Positions 54,616 through 64,000 of a stretch of DNA of 64,000 nt are shown here, in pieces. The position numbers and the translations under genes are program-made. The first letter of the stretch is position 1. Every line of letters starts with the position of its first letter. Source of the stretch: Hemibagrus wyckioides (lineage: Eukaryota > Chordata > Actinopteri > Siluriformes > Bagridae); the NCBI RefSeq assembly GCF_019097595.1, contig NC_080717.1, positions 21,406,836 through 21,470,835 on the forward strand. The letters are read 5' to 3'. The notes beneath the pieces are model-generated. The model ran no database searches, was not told the origin of the DNA, and was given only the letters and a program-made list of their open reading frames with translations.

Positions 54616-55300
54616 TCTGCTGAAAATAAAAATAAATATTTTAACAAATATTACACATGAGTTTATTAGAGACAAATACAGCATCTGAGGGTTTTGGCAT
54701 GATTTTACTTCCCTCATCTTCCCTAATGTTATACTACATATTCTATTATTTTTACATGCAACATAAAACACATAACCGAGACAGTTAATGAAGCATAATG
54801 CTTGTTTTTTTTTATTGACTTGTTAGCAGGTCAGGCGAATGAATTCCCTTGATATTAAAACTAAGAGCTTACACACACCTTTTCCTAATCTTATGCCTAA
54901 TACCATGTATGGCTCGTGCGCCTCTTTAATATACTACAAGTTAACGGGAAATGCTGGAGCTGTGCACTAGCTAGCAGTTAGCCGACCGGCTAAATTGTGC
55001 ATTGTCAACCAACGTTCAGAATTCATAGCCAAAGCTAGCCGAAGAGCTGTTGCTAAACTTCGCAAAAGTCACACACATAAGCCCAAATTGCATTTCTATA
55101 ATATAAGCCAATCTTAAATATTAACTTGCTATAATCGTTTTTAATTCTCTATTAGCCACGTTAGCTAGTTAGCATAACAGTTTCTCACATAGCAGCTCTC
55201 CCGTCCTCACACTAGTACGGCAAAACAACAGGGACAAAAAAAAAAAAAGAGAGAGAGAGTCCAAAAGCGATTCGCCCGAGCGTTTCCAGAAGCCACGCCT
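54616..55300 (-). promoter_or_regulatory. ubxn1 5' flank
   Basis: Upstream of the ubxn1 ATG on the minus strand. The sequence is mixed, with GCTAG-rich words (54960-55180) and an A/GA run at 55235-55258. The transcription start cannot be placed. No other gene was seen. Confidence 0.35.
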
Positions 55301-56947
55301 GAGATTTTCAAGACAGTTCTATTTACTTTAAAGGGAAATTAAAGTTATCATACAGCTGAAATAATGTGTGGTTAATGTGTTGAGTAAAGGAATAAAACAT
55401 AAAACTGTAAAATATCAACATAAAAATGCTGTGAAGGAAAATAATCAGCAATGGGGTGTTATGGAGTTTGACATGAAGCTGAGTTACATTATCCTTCCCA
55501 TGATGATTATTGTTGGCTTGTTTGTTTGTTTGTTTGTTTGTTTTTGTTTTCTATACCAAAGTAATTCCTCAACAATTCACGTCAACCAACTTACTATATG
55601 ACCAAACTCATGTGGAAATCTGACCGTCACACCCATATGTGGTTTGTCCCCCACACACAAAGTTGGAGGCACACAACTGTACAGGATGTCTTTCAATGCT
55701 CTATGCATTATAATTTCCCTTTACTGGAATTAAAAACCCTAGCCTCTAGGCCTAGGCCTAATTTAAGTTTGTGTTGAGTGACCACCATTGTTGTGAGTTA
55801 ATACGTGCAATAGTAATTCTAACCTATTATAATTGTGCAATAATATAAATCTGTGATTTGTCTTTCGTCCAGAACGATTGTCAGTGCTGCTATAATAATC
55901 AAATGAATCGACGTCTTCTGACCAATCAGACTGGAGAATTCAACAGTGCCAAGGTTTAATGTATTTGTAATAAAATGTGCAAACCGGATGCAGTACAGGG
56001 AGTGGGGCTTGTTACTTATTGAGAGCATGAATGTGTAATAATCTACTAACCACTGCAGCACTCAGCAAACAGGCAATAAGGAACTCAGGACAGCACATGG
56101 CAGGCTGTCGATCATAGCTGTTACAGGTAATATTCTCTCCCATTTTTGACTTTTGCCTTGTTGTAAAGATTTTAGTCACTAAAAGCAATTTGGTCTGATC
56201 ACATCTAGATTTTTGTGTTGTTGTACATTTAAACTTTTCTTAAGCAGGCAGAAACTATAAGCTATATTTCTTTCATATGAGCAGAGAGCTGCAAAGGTAT
56301 GTGGGAAATTTCATTTAAAAGGGGGTTACGGAAAATTATTACGTGTTTGTACAGTTGTTGGATAATGAGGTATTGTTCTTCATGTTGGGAAAAGCTTTCA
56401 ATAGAAATACATCAGCTTCTAAACATACAGGTAGAAGCTCAAGCTCCTCATGTGCTCTCACAACATTTACAATGAAAACAATTTTTTTTACTGTTTTGTA
56501 AATTTTGGGATCCCAGATTTTGCGTTGATTAAAAGAAATACTTTTTAAAATAAACAAACAAACCTCGAACATATTTTAAAGCCTGTTGTTACAGGGGTCA
56601 AAGTGTCTACATTCAAATTGTTTTATTGTTGCATTCAAGGAACTAGAAGTGGGTAAAGTTCATCGTCCAAGTACTTGACATACTGAGGACACAGAACAGA
56701 TAGGTTTGTTAGACTTAGAAGAGCTGGCTATAGCACATAGGAGAGCATGTGACACCGCAGAAGATCTAAAATTAAAAAAAAAAAAAAAGGTAAGGAAAGG
56801 AAACATGGACATAGGTAACCATTTACCAGGTTATTAGCAAGGTAAAAATATCTTTCATATTTAGACTCTTATTAATGTTTGTGGTCATTTTTAATCTATT
56901 TTGATTGTGTTCCTATATGTGGTAATCGTTTTTTGCATGTGTACCAG

Positions 56948-57170
56948 ATGACCTCCATCTACGGGCTGCGTTTGCAAATGGAAACACCATTTTCAGGTCC
57001 AGGTATGGTGCTCACTGGATGTAACAGTCTCTCCATTTGGACGACTTCTAAGTGCCAGTGGAGGAGCTGTTACCTGCAGAGAGTCACCAAGGGCTGCTCT
57101 AAGAAACCACAGACAGTCCAGGAGTCTTCAAACTAATAATGAACTTATAAAATACTAATAAACTCAGTAA
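56948..57170 (+). other. Possible terminal exon of an unrecognised transcript
   Basis: An acceptor-like TGTACCAG precedes 56948. A 63-codon frame from an ATG at 56948 runs to a TAA at 57134-57136, and AATAAA follows at 57157-57162 with a GT/T-rich stretch after it. An upstream donor-like site lies at 56126/56127 (TTACAG|GTAATA). I recognise no homologue. It may be a lncRNA exon, a small protein or chance. Confidence 0.25.
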
Positions 57171-58307
57171 CAGCAAAATGGGGTGTTTGTGTTTTATTGT
57201 AAAATTAGATTTCTGCTACAGTGATCTCACATGACTCTTTTACCTATGTTACTGGTATTTTTTTTTTATTATTATTTTTTTTTTTTTTACAATTATTTAC
57301 CTATTGTGTACTTTTTGGTTCCTCTGGGTTTTACTTTTGTTAAAAACAGTGAAATGTCCTGAGTGCTTTTGGTGTTCACAATAAAAGGACACCACAAAAA
57401 GGTTCTCTTCCTGGAAATTTCAGCAATAATGTGAACAGCGGCTCTTTTAGTGCATCTAACATGATGACCTTATTGTGGGACCATATGACACCATGCCGAA
57501 AGCCATTTGAGTTGGGTTTTTTTTTGTGTTAGGTAACCGAAAAATGTATGTATGCACAGCACTACAGCAATACATAGTTATGTATGTACAGCAACTTTCA
57601 AGGTTTTTTTTTTGTTTATTTATAAAGCAAAATGCAAATCAGACTGAGACTACTTTATCTTCATAATGCATAAATTAAGAGGGCCACAAAAAGTTTCAGA
57701 GGGGCCACAAGTTCTGAGTTCATTTGTTCGGGTCACATACGCACAAAACTCATTTTTTTCACGTGTTGCATGTGAGATTCAACTCCTGCAAGATTTCTAA
57801 TCAAATATAATTATACAAATCAAGCGCTCATGTTGCATTTTAGGCAGTAATTCAAAGACAGTACTTGTTTTGTCTGCATTCTTCATTCAACCTTCTTTAC
57901 AGTTCATGTTGTATTGCATTGGGCTTATTTTACTTAGATAAACATCTAACGAGTAGCACTTTTAACTGAAGCTGCACCTTTTAACAAACACAAAGCATGC
58001 AGATAAACAGTCCAGATCGGATTTGCATGCAATTTGCCTCGTGGACGCGAGAGTGCAGATGTGACATGCAGCAGGCGAAGCACGTGAGCGCGCGCGCACA
58101 CAGTGTGAGTGCGTTTGCATCCTTACACATGGACTGGAAACAATCAGACTGCACTAAAATCTCACATTAAACAATAAAGTAAAACACTACACCGCCTTGC
58201 TTTACATTTAAAATCGCTTTACAATCCGCCAGCCCTGCTATTTGGCATGCTACCCATGCATGCAACGTGTAAAACTGGGTTATATCGAAATATCATGCTA
58301 ATATATT

Positions 58308-58310
<3 letters not shown>

Positions 58311-58378
<68 letters not shown>
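58311..58378. repeat. (AT)n microsatellite
   Basis: About 34 AT units. A LINE 3' fragment follows about 40 bp later. Confidence 0.95.
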
Positions 58379-58384
<6 letters not shown>

Positions 58385-58419
58385 GTATACCACATGCGGT
58401 ATTTATGTCATAAATTAGG

Positions 58420-58520
58420 ATATGAAGCTAGTAGGTGCAGGGATGAGGATGCAGAAGATAGGGATAGGTGGAGAGAGACGATTCGTGGCGACCCCTGTAG
58501 GGAAAAGCCGAAAGAAGGCG
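58420..58520 (+). mobile_element. LINE fragment, RT C-terminal tail
   Basis: The reading [17 protein letters not shown] matches the tail of the reverse transcriptase seen at 33744-33983 ([18 protein letters not shown]), in the opposite orientation. Only about 100 bp survive. Confidence 0.7.
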
Positions 58521-59068
58521 ACCACACGCGGTATTTATTATAAATATAAATTGTGAAAAACGTTCTGTCGTTTTAATAGCTAAACTTCATACGCCAGAGA
58601 GTATATACGAAGTACCCAACCTGTAGCTACGACACCTATTTTACACGGAAATGTGCTGTGTGAAATAGGGACTTTTATTCTGAAATGAAGAGTTCAGTTC
58701 CGCTTTTCCGACTTGAAGACGTACAGTTGGCGCAGTCGATCCGGAACGTAGTTCAATGGTTTCTGCCTTTCTAGAGCAGCACGCCTTTTTCTTTCTTCAT
58801 TGAGGAAATACAACTGAAACTCCGCGGCTTCTGTTCTCCAGATTGGACACAGCTTCACAATCTAGGATTCTTTAAAAGAGAGGTCTTCTCTAGCAGATGA
58901 ACTTTGGTGATTGATTGAGCCAGTGTAAGCTCGGGGAGGTGACTTCACACGGGCGGGACCGCGTCTCAACTTTCCAACAGTAAGTCTCCTGTCTGCGTGA
59001 ACAGCGCGTTTTTACACCTTTTTTTCTGTCCGAAAGCTTGGCATTAGTAGCCGATTTTTGTAGCCACC

Positions 59069-59466
59069 ATGTTCAGCTGGTCCAGCAGAAACGGGAAAAA
59101 GGAGCCGGAGCTGTTTCAAAATGTCTCCGATGGGCTGAAGCGCCTGTACCGCCATAAGCTCTTCCCTTTGGAGGACACCTACCGCTTCCACGACTTCCAC
59201 TCCCCGGCGCTGGAGGATGCCGACTTCGATAATAAGCCCATGGTGCTTCTGGTCGGTCAGTATTCCACCGGAAAAACGACCTTCATCCGGCACCTGATGG
59301 AGCAGGATTTCCCAGGGATGCGGATCGGACCAGAGCCCACCACGGATTCCTTCATAGCGGTGATGCACGGGGATCAGGAGGGAGTCATACCGGGCAACGC
59401 GCTGGTGGTGGACCCGAAAAAACCCTTCCGGAAACTCAACGCTTTCGGAAACGCTTTCCTCAACAG
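59069..59466 (+). CDS. ehd1: ehd1, EH-domain ATPase, first coding exon (rest outside window)
   Basis: The exon encodes residues 1-132 and ends at a GTAAGG donor, leaving a split Arg codon. EHD proteins are dynamin-like ATPases that tubulate and cut endosomal membranes during receptor recycling. Visible features are the N-terminal MFSW leader, the KEPELF helix, HSPALEDADFDNKP and the P-loop GQYSTGKT (residues 63-70). GPEPTTDSFIAVMHG follows in the switch I region. The Met at 59069 is preceded by CCACC. EHD1 is favoured over EHD3/EHD4 by the MFSW start and linkage with genes from human 11q12-q13; which teleost copy (a or b) is unknown. The 5' UTR is probably 58750-59068. Confidence 0.92.
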
Positions 59467-62400
59467 GTAAGGGGATCACAAGTACTTTTTATACACGTAC
59501 TAATCCACTACGACAGGTTAATGCACTCAGCCCTTATTTAAGTTTCCACTGCCGTCAGTGTCTGAGGACCTGAAATCTGCATCACGCCATACACCGTGAC
59601 CCATAGATCTAATCTAACGCTGACCCTTGTGGTTTCAACTGTGATCTTGTGATCAGACTCAGATTCTGTGATCTGTGTGTTACCCTCTGATCCTATGCTC
59701 CTTTTAGACTGGTTTGACAATGATTTAACACTGATCACCTAATTTGGTAATCTGGTTTAACATTGTAATCCTCTAGGCTGGTTTATCAACATGATGATCT
59801 TTAACATCTATGCTGGTTTCAAGTTAGATCTACTGATCTCATGTGGTTTTAACACTGTGATCCTGTAGTTGAAAATCGTGATCTGGTGATCCTGTAATTC
59901 TGTGATCTGGTTTTACCCTCTTACCCTATTCTCCTTTAGACTGGTTTAACAATATGATCTAAATTAAAACTGGTGATGTAGTTCAGTAATCTGGTTTAAC
60001 ATTGTTATCCTTTAGTCTGGTTTATCAACATGATCTGGTTTAACATCTAGGCTTGTTTCAAGTTAGATCTACTGATCCCATGTGGTTTTAACACTGATCC
60101 TTTAGTTGAAAATTGTGATCTTGTGATCAGACTGAACTCAGTGATCCTGTAATTCTGTGATCTGGTTTTACCCTCTTACCCTATTCTCCTTTAGACTGGT
60201 TTAACAATATGATCTAAATTAAAACTGGTGATGTAGTTCAGTAATCTGGTTTAACATTGTTATCCTTTAGTCTGGTTTATCAACATGATCTGGTTTAACA
60301 TCTAGGCTTGTTTCAAGTTAGATCTACTGATCCCATGTGGTTTTAACACTGATCCTTTAGTTGAAAATTGTGATCTTGTGATCAGACTGAACTCAGTGAT
60401 CCTGTAATTATGTGATCTGGTTTTACCCTCTTATCCTATTCTCCTTTAGACTGGTTTAACAATATGATCTAATTTAACGCTGATCATGTAGTTCAGTAAT
60501 CTGGTTTAACATCAAGGCTGGTTTCAAGTTAGCTCTAGTTTAACACTGATCCCATGTGATCCTGTAGTTGAAAATTGTGATCTTGTGATCAGACTGAACT
60601 CAGTGATCCAGTAATTCTGTGATCTGGCTTAACGCCCTTATCCTATGCTCCTTTAGACTGGTTTAACGGTATGATCTAATTTAACGCTGATCATGTAGTT
60701 TAGTAATCTGGTTTAACATCTAGGTTGGTTTCAAGATGGTCGGTCAGTTATGGCAGTAGCTAAGGTAATATTAAACTCAAGGTGGTCCGCTGTAAGCAGC
60801 CACCCGTAAACATTAATTTGGAAAATAGCCTGGTTTTTAGACGTCGTGCTGGGGGCTACCCTCTGAGAAAAAGCGTACTTAACTCTACCTTTCTTTTGTC
60901 AACGGGACGGTATCGTCACATACGCCCCTTACCTTTTGAAGTTTTGCTTTTAAAACTAATTACAGTCTACTTAAGCACCTTAAATGAGTTTTTAATGCTA
61001 TGCATTTTCCTGTAAAATACATTTAATATATACTCTCGAGGTTGTCACACCAGCAACAAGGAAAAAGTGAAGTTTCTTATTTTTCTCCAGGTGTATAGAC
61101 TTGTTTCTGTATAATGGTCAAGTTGAGTTACGGCTGTGATTCCGAGAGCCAGACTTTGATGAGATTATTGGTGTGATTCCAGGGCAGTATGTGGACCAGA
61201 TGAAGTGGCTCTGAGCCAGGATTTCAGGAGCTCATTTGCTATCAGGGTGTGTTTGGATTCATACCACTACAACTACATAATCCGGAACATTTGATTTGTG
61301 TGATGTGACCTTGAACTTTTAGAAATAAATTCGAGATCTTTGCTGACATACTTACTGTATGTATTAAAGCTAATGAGTGAGTCGTAGATGAGACATAGTT
61401 TGGATGATTGTGACCCAGATGTTTTCAGACTGTGGGGTCATGTGGGTACGGTGAATCAACCAACATTCATAGAAACTCTCATGTGGAAACAGCTGATGAT
61501 CTCCAAAGTGCTCAAAACACAATAGATTATGACTGAGATATCAGTCATATATTACACCAATCATTTGCACATACTGGCTTTTTAAGTAATAGCATGACTA
61601 GAGCCAGTCTTGTAATAATGATTAACCAATGATCCAGTGAGAAGTCATACAAGTCACTTTAAATCATGTTGCTGATAAACTGTGTGCTGTTAGCACACCT
61701 GGCCACCACGCACCTCCAACAATGGCGTCTACTGACTGAAATACTGAAAGTGAAACAGTTAGATCTAATAGGGGTTTTCCAGCATCAGGTGCTACAAAAA
61801 TACCCCAGACTTGTTTTTGCTCTTAAATACATGTAGCTAGATTTGATCATACTTAGAATTGCATTTAGTACACTTATCCATTGTCCTAGACTTATGATTT
61901 GAAAATGAGTCATTTAGACTAGTCACACAAAGAAGTTTGATGGAAAGCAACCATTATTTGGTGACATACTCATACAAACACACACAGTCACTCACTTACA
62001 CGCTAAATCATGCTTGGCAGATGGGACTATCCATGCTGTCAAATGAAACAAAAACTTGTCTAAACTAAAACATGAATTTCGAGTACTGCATGTCCTGTCC
62101 AATCAAGAGGATTCACTATGGGCTGATACTAGAGTTTCTTCTCTGATGAGGCAGAGTTAACTTCAGCTGAAGAAACATCTTTAACATCTTTCACCGTCTT
62201 CATATTATACTTTTTATTATTTCACAATAAACAAAATCATTGGTTAGGGGCAACCCAAGATTTCACTGTTCAGATGTGTTTCGTTATTCTTCTGCTTCTT
62301 CATTCGTCGGTCAGTTGTTTGCGTAAACCCGAAGACAGAGTTGTGAATATGATAAACCTAACGCTTTTTTTGGGAACTGACTCTGCAAGATATCTTGCAG

Positions 62401-64000
62401 CTGCCGATAAGAAATCTACACAAGATGGGCTGAAGCAGCATTTTTTTTCCCCAAGCAAAAACAAGCATTGAGGTTAGTTCTAGTTCTGGATGTTGAACTG
62501 TCTCTTCCTCTGACCTTTAACGGGGCCTCTCCGGAGAGAAACGTCACCACCAGCCCTGTGGAGTTTAAGGTCGGTCAGATGGAAGAGTGAAACAGGAATT
62601 CATTTACCTAGCCTGCACTTTTGTGTAACAACTTTTTTTTTTTTGTTTCCTGTAATTGCTGTATGACCCTCACGTGTCAGTGCTTCTCTATTATTCTGTG
62701 TCTGATCCCCATCATTCTCTTTAATCCTAGTAGACACACACACACACACACACCCTCTTTCAGAATGACTGCATGAAACAAGCCCTAGCCACAGGGTTTA
62801 TGGTGGTCCTTAGAATTACATGCACATTTCTGAAACTATACCGACTTACTTTATTGCTTTCTCTGCTGTTGCACTTTTATTTCCATAAACCCCATTTTGT
62901 CATTTCTCTAGAAGCATTTTCACTATTAGGTTAGGCCCAATTCTAGATTGGCTTCCCATTTACTTTCTCTGTGCCCTACAAAGGGCAATATGTGATAGAG
63001 CTGTACAGCCTACCTTCATGCCCTCATGCATAGTGTAGAGTGCCATCATGCACAACGCTGTGTTTTCACTCTAAACTCAATGTGGACATTTGCCAAGTCC
63101 CGCTCAACTGCTAGCTCTCCCCTATGCACCAACAGAGGAGGGTGATGACTGCTTTGTGCTTTAATGTGCATTTGTGTTGCAACGCAAAGACGGTGGATTA
63201 TGGGTAAGCTTGGCATGCAGAAACACGCTAGTTTGCTTCTTGCCAGAGAGGCGGGTGGTGCTGTGCATCGACCGGCCTTCTGGTGAATGCTGATCGACTG
63301 AGAAGCGTATTCGGTTGCCTACCTGGAAGCACTGTGATGAGATAATGTGACATTCCTTTCATGGTTTTAGTAAAAAAAAAAATACAAATTGATATTGCTC
63401 AATTTAAAGTAGCCGCAAATAGGTTTCAAGAGTAAACACAGTACAATGTCTTTTCATTGCATCCTCTACTTTTATCTTTTATAGATGTGCCCATGAACTG
63501 CTTTTTAAAAGTTATGCCTCTGTTTTCTATTTTCTATTTACTGCTTTGTTTGTTTTGGGGTTTTTTTCGCTTGTAAATTGTGGTTTCCCCCCAAATGTAC
63601 ACGCTTGCATTACATGCAAGTATGTATGACTTCACCCACTCTTTGCAAGCGTCCGTGCACAACGCCCTGACAAGCTTGCAGAGACGCTCTTGCAGATGTT
63701 TAATATAAGTCTTGAAGGCTTGCGCATACTTCCTCTGCAAAACGAATAACAACCTCCAATGTGGTTTTTGAAGTGCTCCGTTATAGCACAGTGCAATACT
63801 GCTTTGTTCCACGTATATGAGCTCACAGACACCCAGGGTTGCTCCGATTAATCACGAATGCCGTCCCTCCCAACTTCGAGCTAACTTTCTCTCGAGAGTA
63901 GGGCCGAGCCTTTTCTGTTGCACGGTATGGGAAGTCTTTCAGCTGATTCAGAAGAATGTTCTGGCTGTTTCTCAAGCATTATTACTAAGCTTGGCTTTTG
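59467..64000 (+). other. ehd1 intron 1 (incomplete)
   Basis: The next EHD1 exon (expected to begin near FMCAQLPNPV in human) is not found before the window ends. The intron holds the GATC-rich tandem repeat at 59640-60740, a short (AC)n at about 62731-62752, and otherwise no gene. The minus-strand frames at 63532-63832 show no recognisable domain. Confidence 0.7.
59640..60740. repeat. 255-bp GATC-rich tandem repeat, about 4-5 copies
   Basis: Two adjacent units, 59909-60163 and 60164-60418, are nearly identical; I see one difference. A shortened unit follows (60419-60624), then partial copies, with a diverged copy before (59640-59908). Within each unit, smaller words such as TGATCTGGTTTAACA and CTTTAGACTGGTTTAAC recur. 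Confidence 0.9.

Larger units (their letters stand above)
55300..58754. other. Intergenic between ubxn1 and ehd1
   Basis: Mostly AT-rich. It contains a possible spliced transcript (55960-57170, separate entry), poly-T runs at about 57260-57290, an (AT)n tract, a LINE fragment at about 58420-58520 and a short GCGC patch at about 58085-58100. No conserved protein was found. Confidence 0.4.

Noticed and set aside
59012..59479. 155-codon ORF on - across the ehd1 exon
   Set aside because: It is the shadow of the GC-rich ehd1 exon. The + frame has the P-loop and a normal donor.
59640..60740. CRISPR-like array
   Set aside because: The repeats are long, contiguous and without spacers, and the genome is eukaryotic.

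Overview
This is vertebrate nuclear DNA, almost certainly from a ray-finned fish. The evidence is short multi-exon genes with GT-AG introns, many Tc1/mariner relics of the kind common in fish, long (TA)n, (TG)n and (TC)n microsatellites, and orthologues of genes that cluster on human 11q12-q13. A catfish or another otophysan is a guess from the Tc1 load; I cannot fix the species.

Layout: 1-3000 is the 3' part of the long non-coding RNA malat1 (+ strand; its 5' end lies outside the window). It ends in a fully conserved triple-helix element and is followed at 3001 by the tRNA-like mascRNA. 4253-5905 holds two Tc1-type relics. scyl1 (18 coding exons, +) runs 6505-15768. A PLAAT-family lipid acyltransferase gene (4 coding exons, -) runs 17932-20498. 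21000-23800 is repeat-rich. ints5 (2 coding exons, +) is at 23833-27224, ganab (24 exons, +) at 28086-38319, and prpf39 (14 exons, +) at 40274-49179. ubxn1 (9 exons, -) at 50847-54615 is tail-to-tail with prpf39. 55300-58700 is mostly non-genic. ehd1 begins at 59069, but only its first coding exon is in the window; the rest to 64000 is its intron 1, with a 255-bp tandem repeat. All exon sets were joined by reading frame, and every junction keeps phase.

The genes are housekeeping genes in shared cell-biology areas rather than one pathway: nuclear RNA regulation (malat1, ints5, prpf39), ER and Golgi traffic and glycoprotein processing (scyl1, ganab), ubiquitin/p97 handling (ubxn1), endosome recycling (ehd1) and lipid remodelling (plaat). 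malat1 next to scyl1, and ints5 next to ganab, are also neighbours in human, so this is an old linkage block. prpf39 is the odd member, because its human orthologue is on chromosome 14.

The most interesting signal is in malat1. Besides the expected 3' end, the visible 3 kb contains about ten spaced modules of a G-run followed by a pyrimidine tract and CAG. They look like a string of decoy 3' splice sites. Other points are three octamer motifs at exactly 15-bp spacing upstream of ganab, microsatellites that form the 3' splice-site tracts of ganab and plaat, and foldback Tc1 relics in transcribed DNA.
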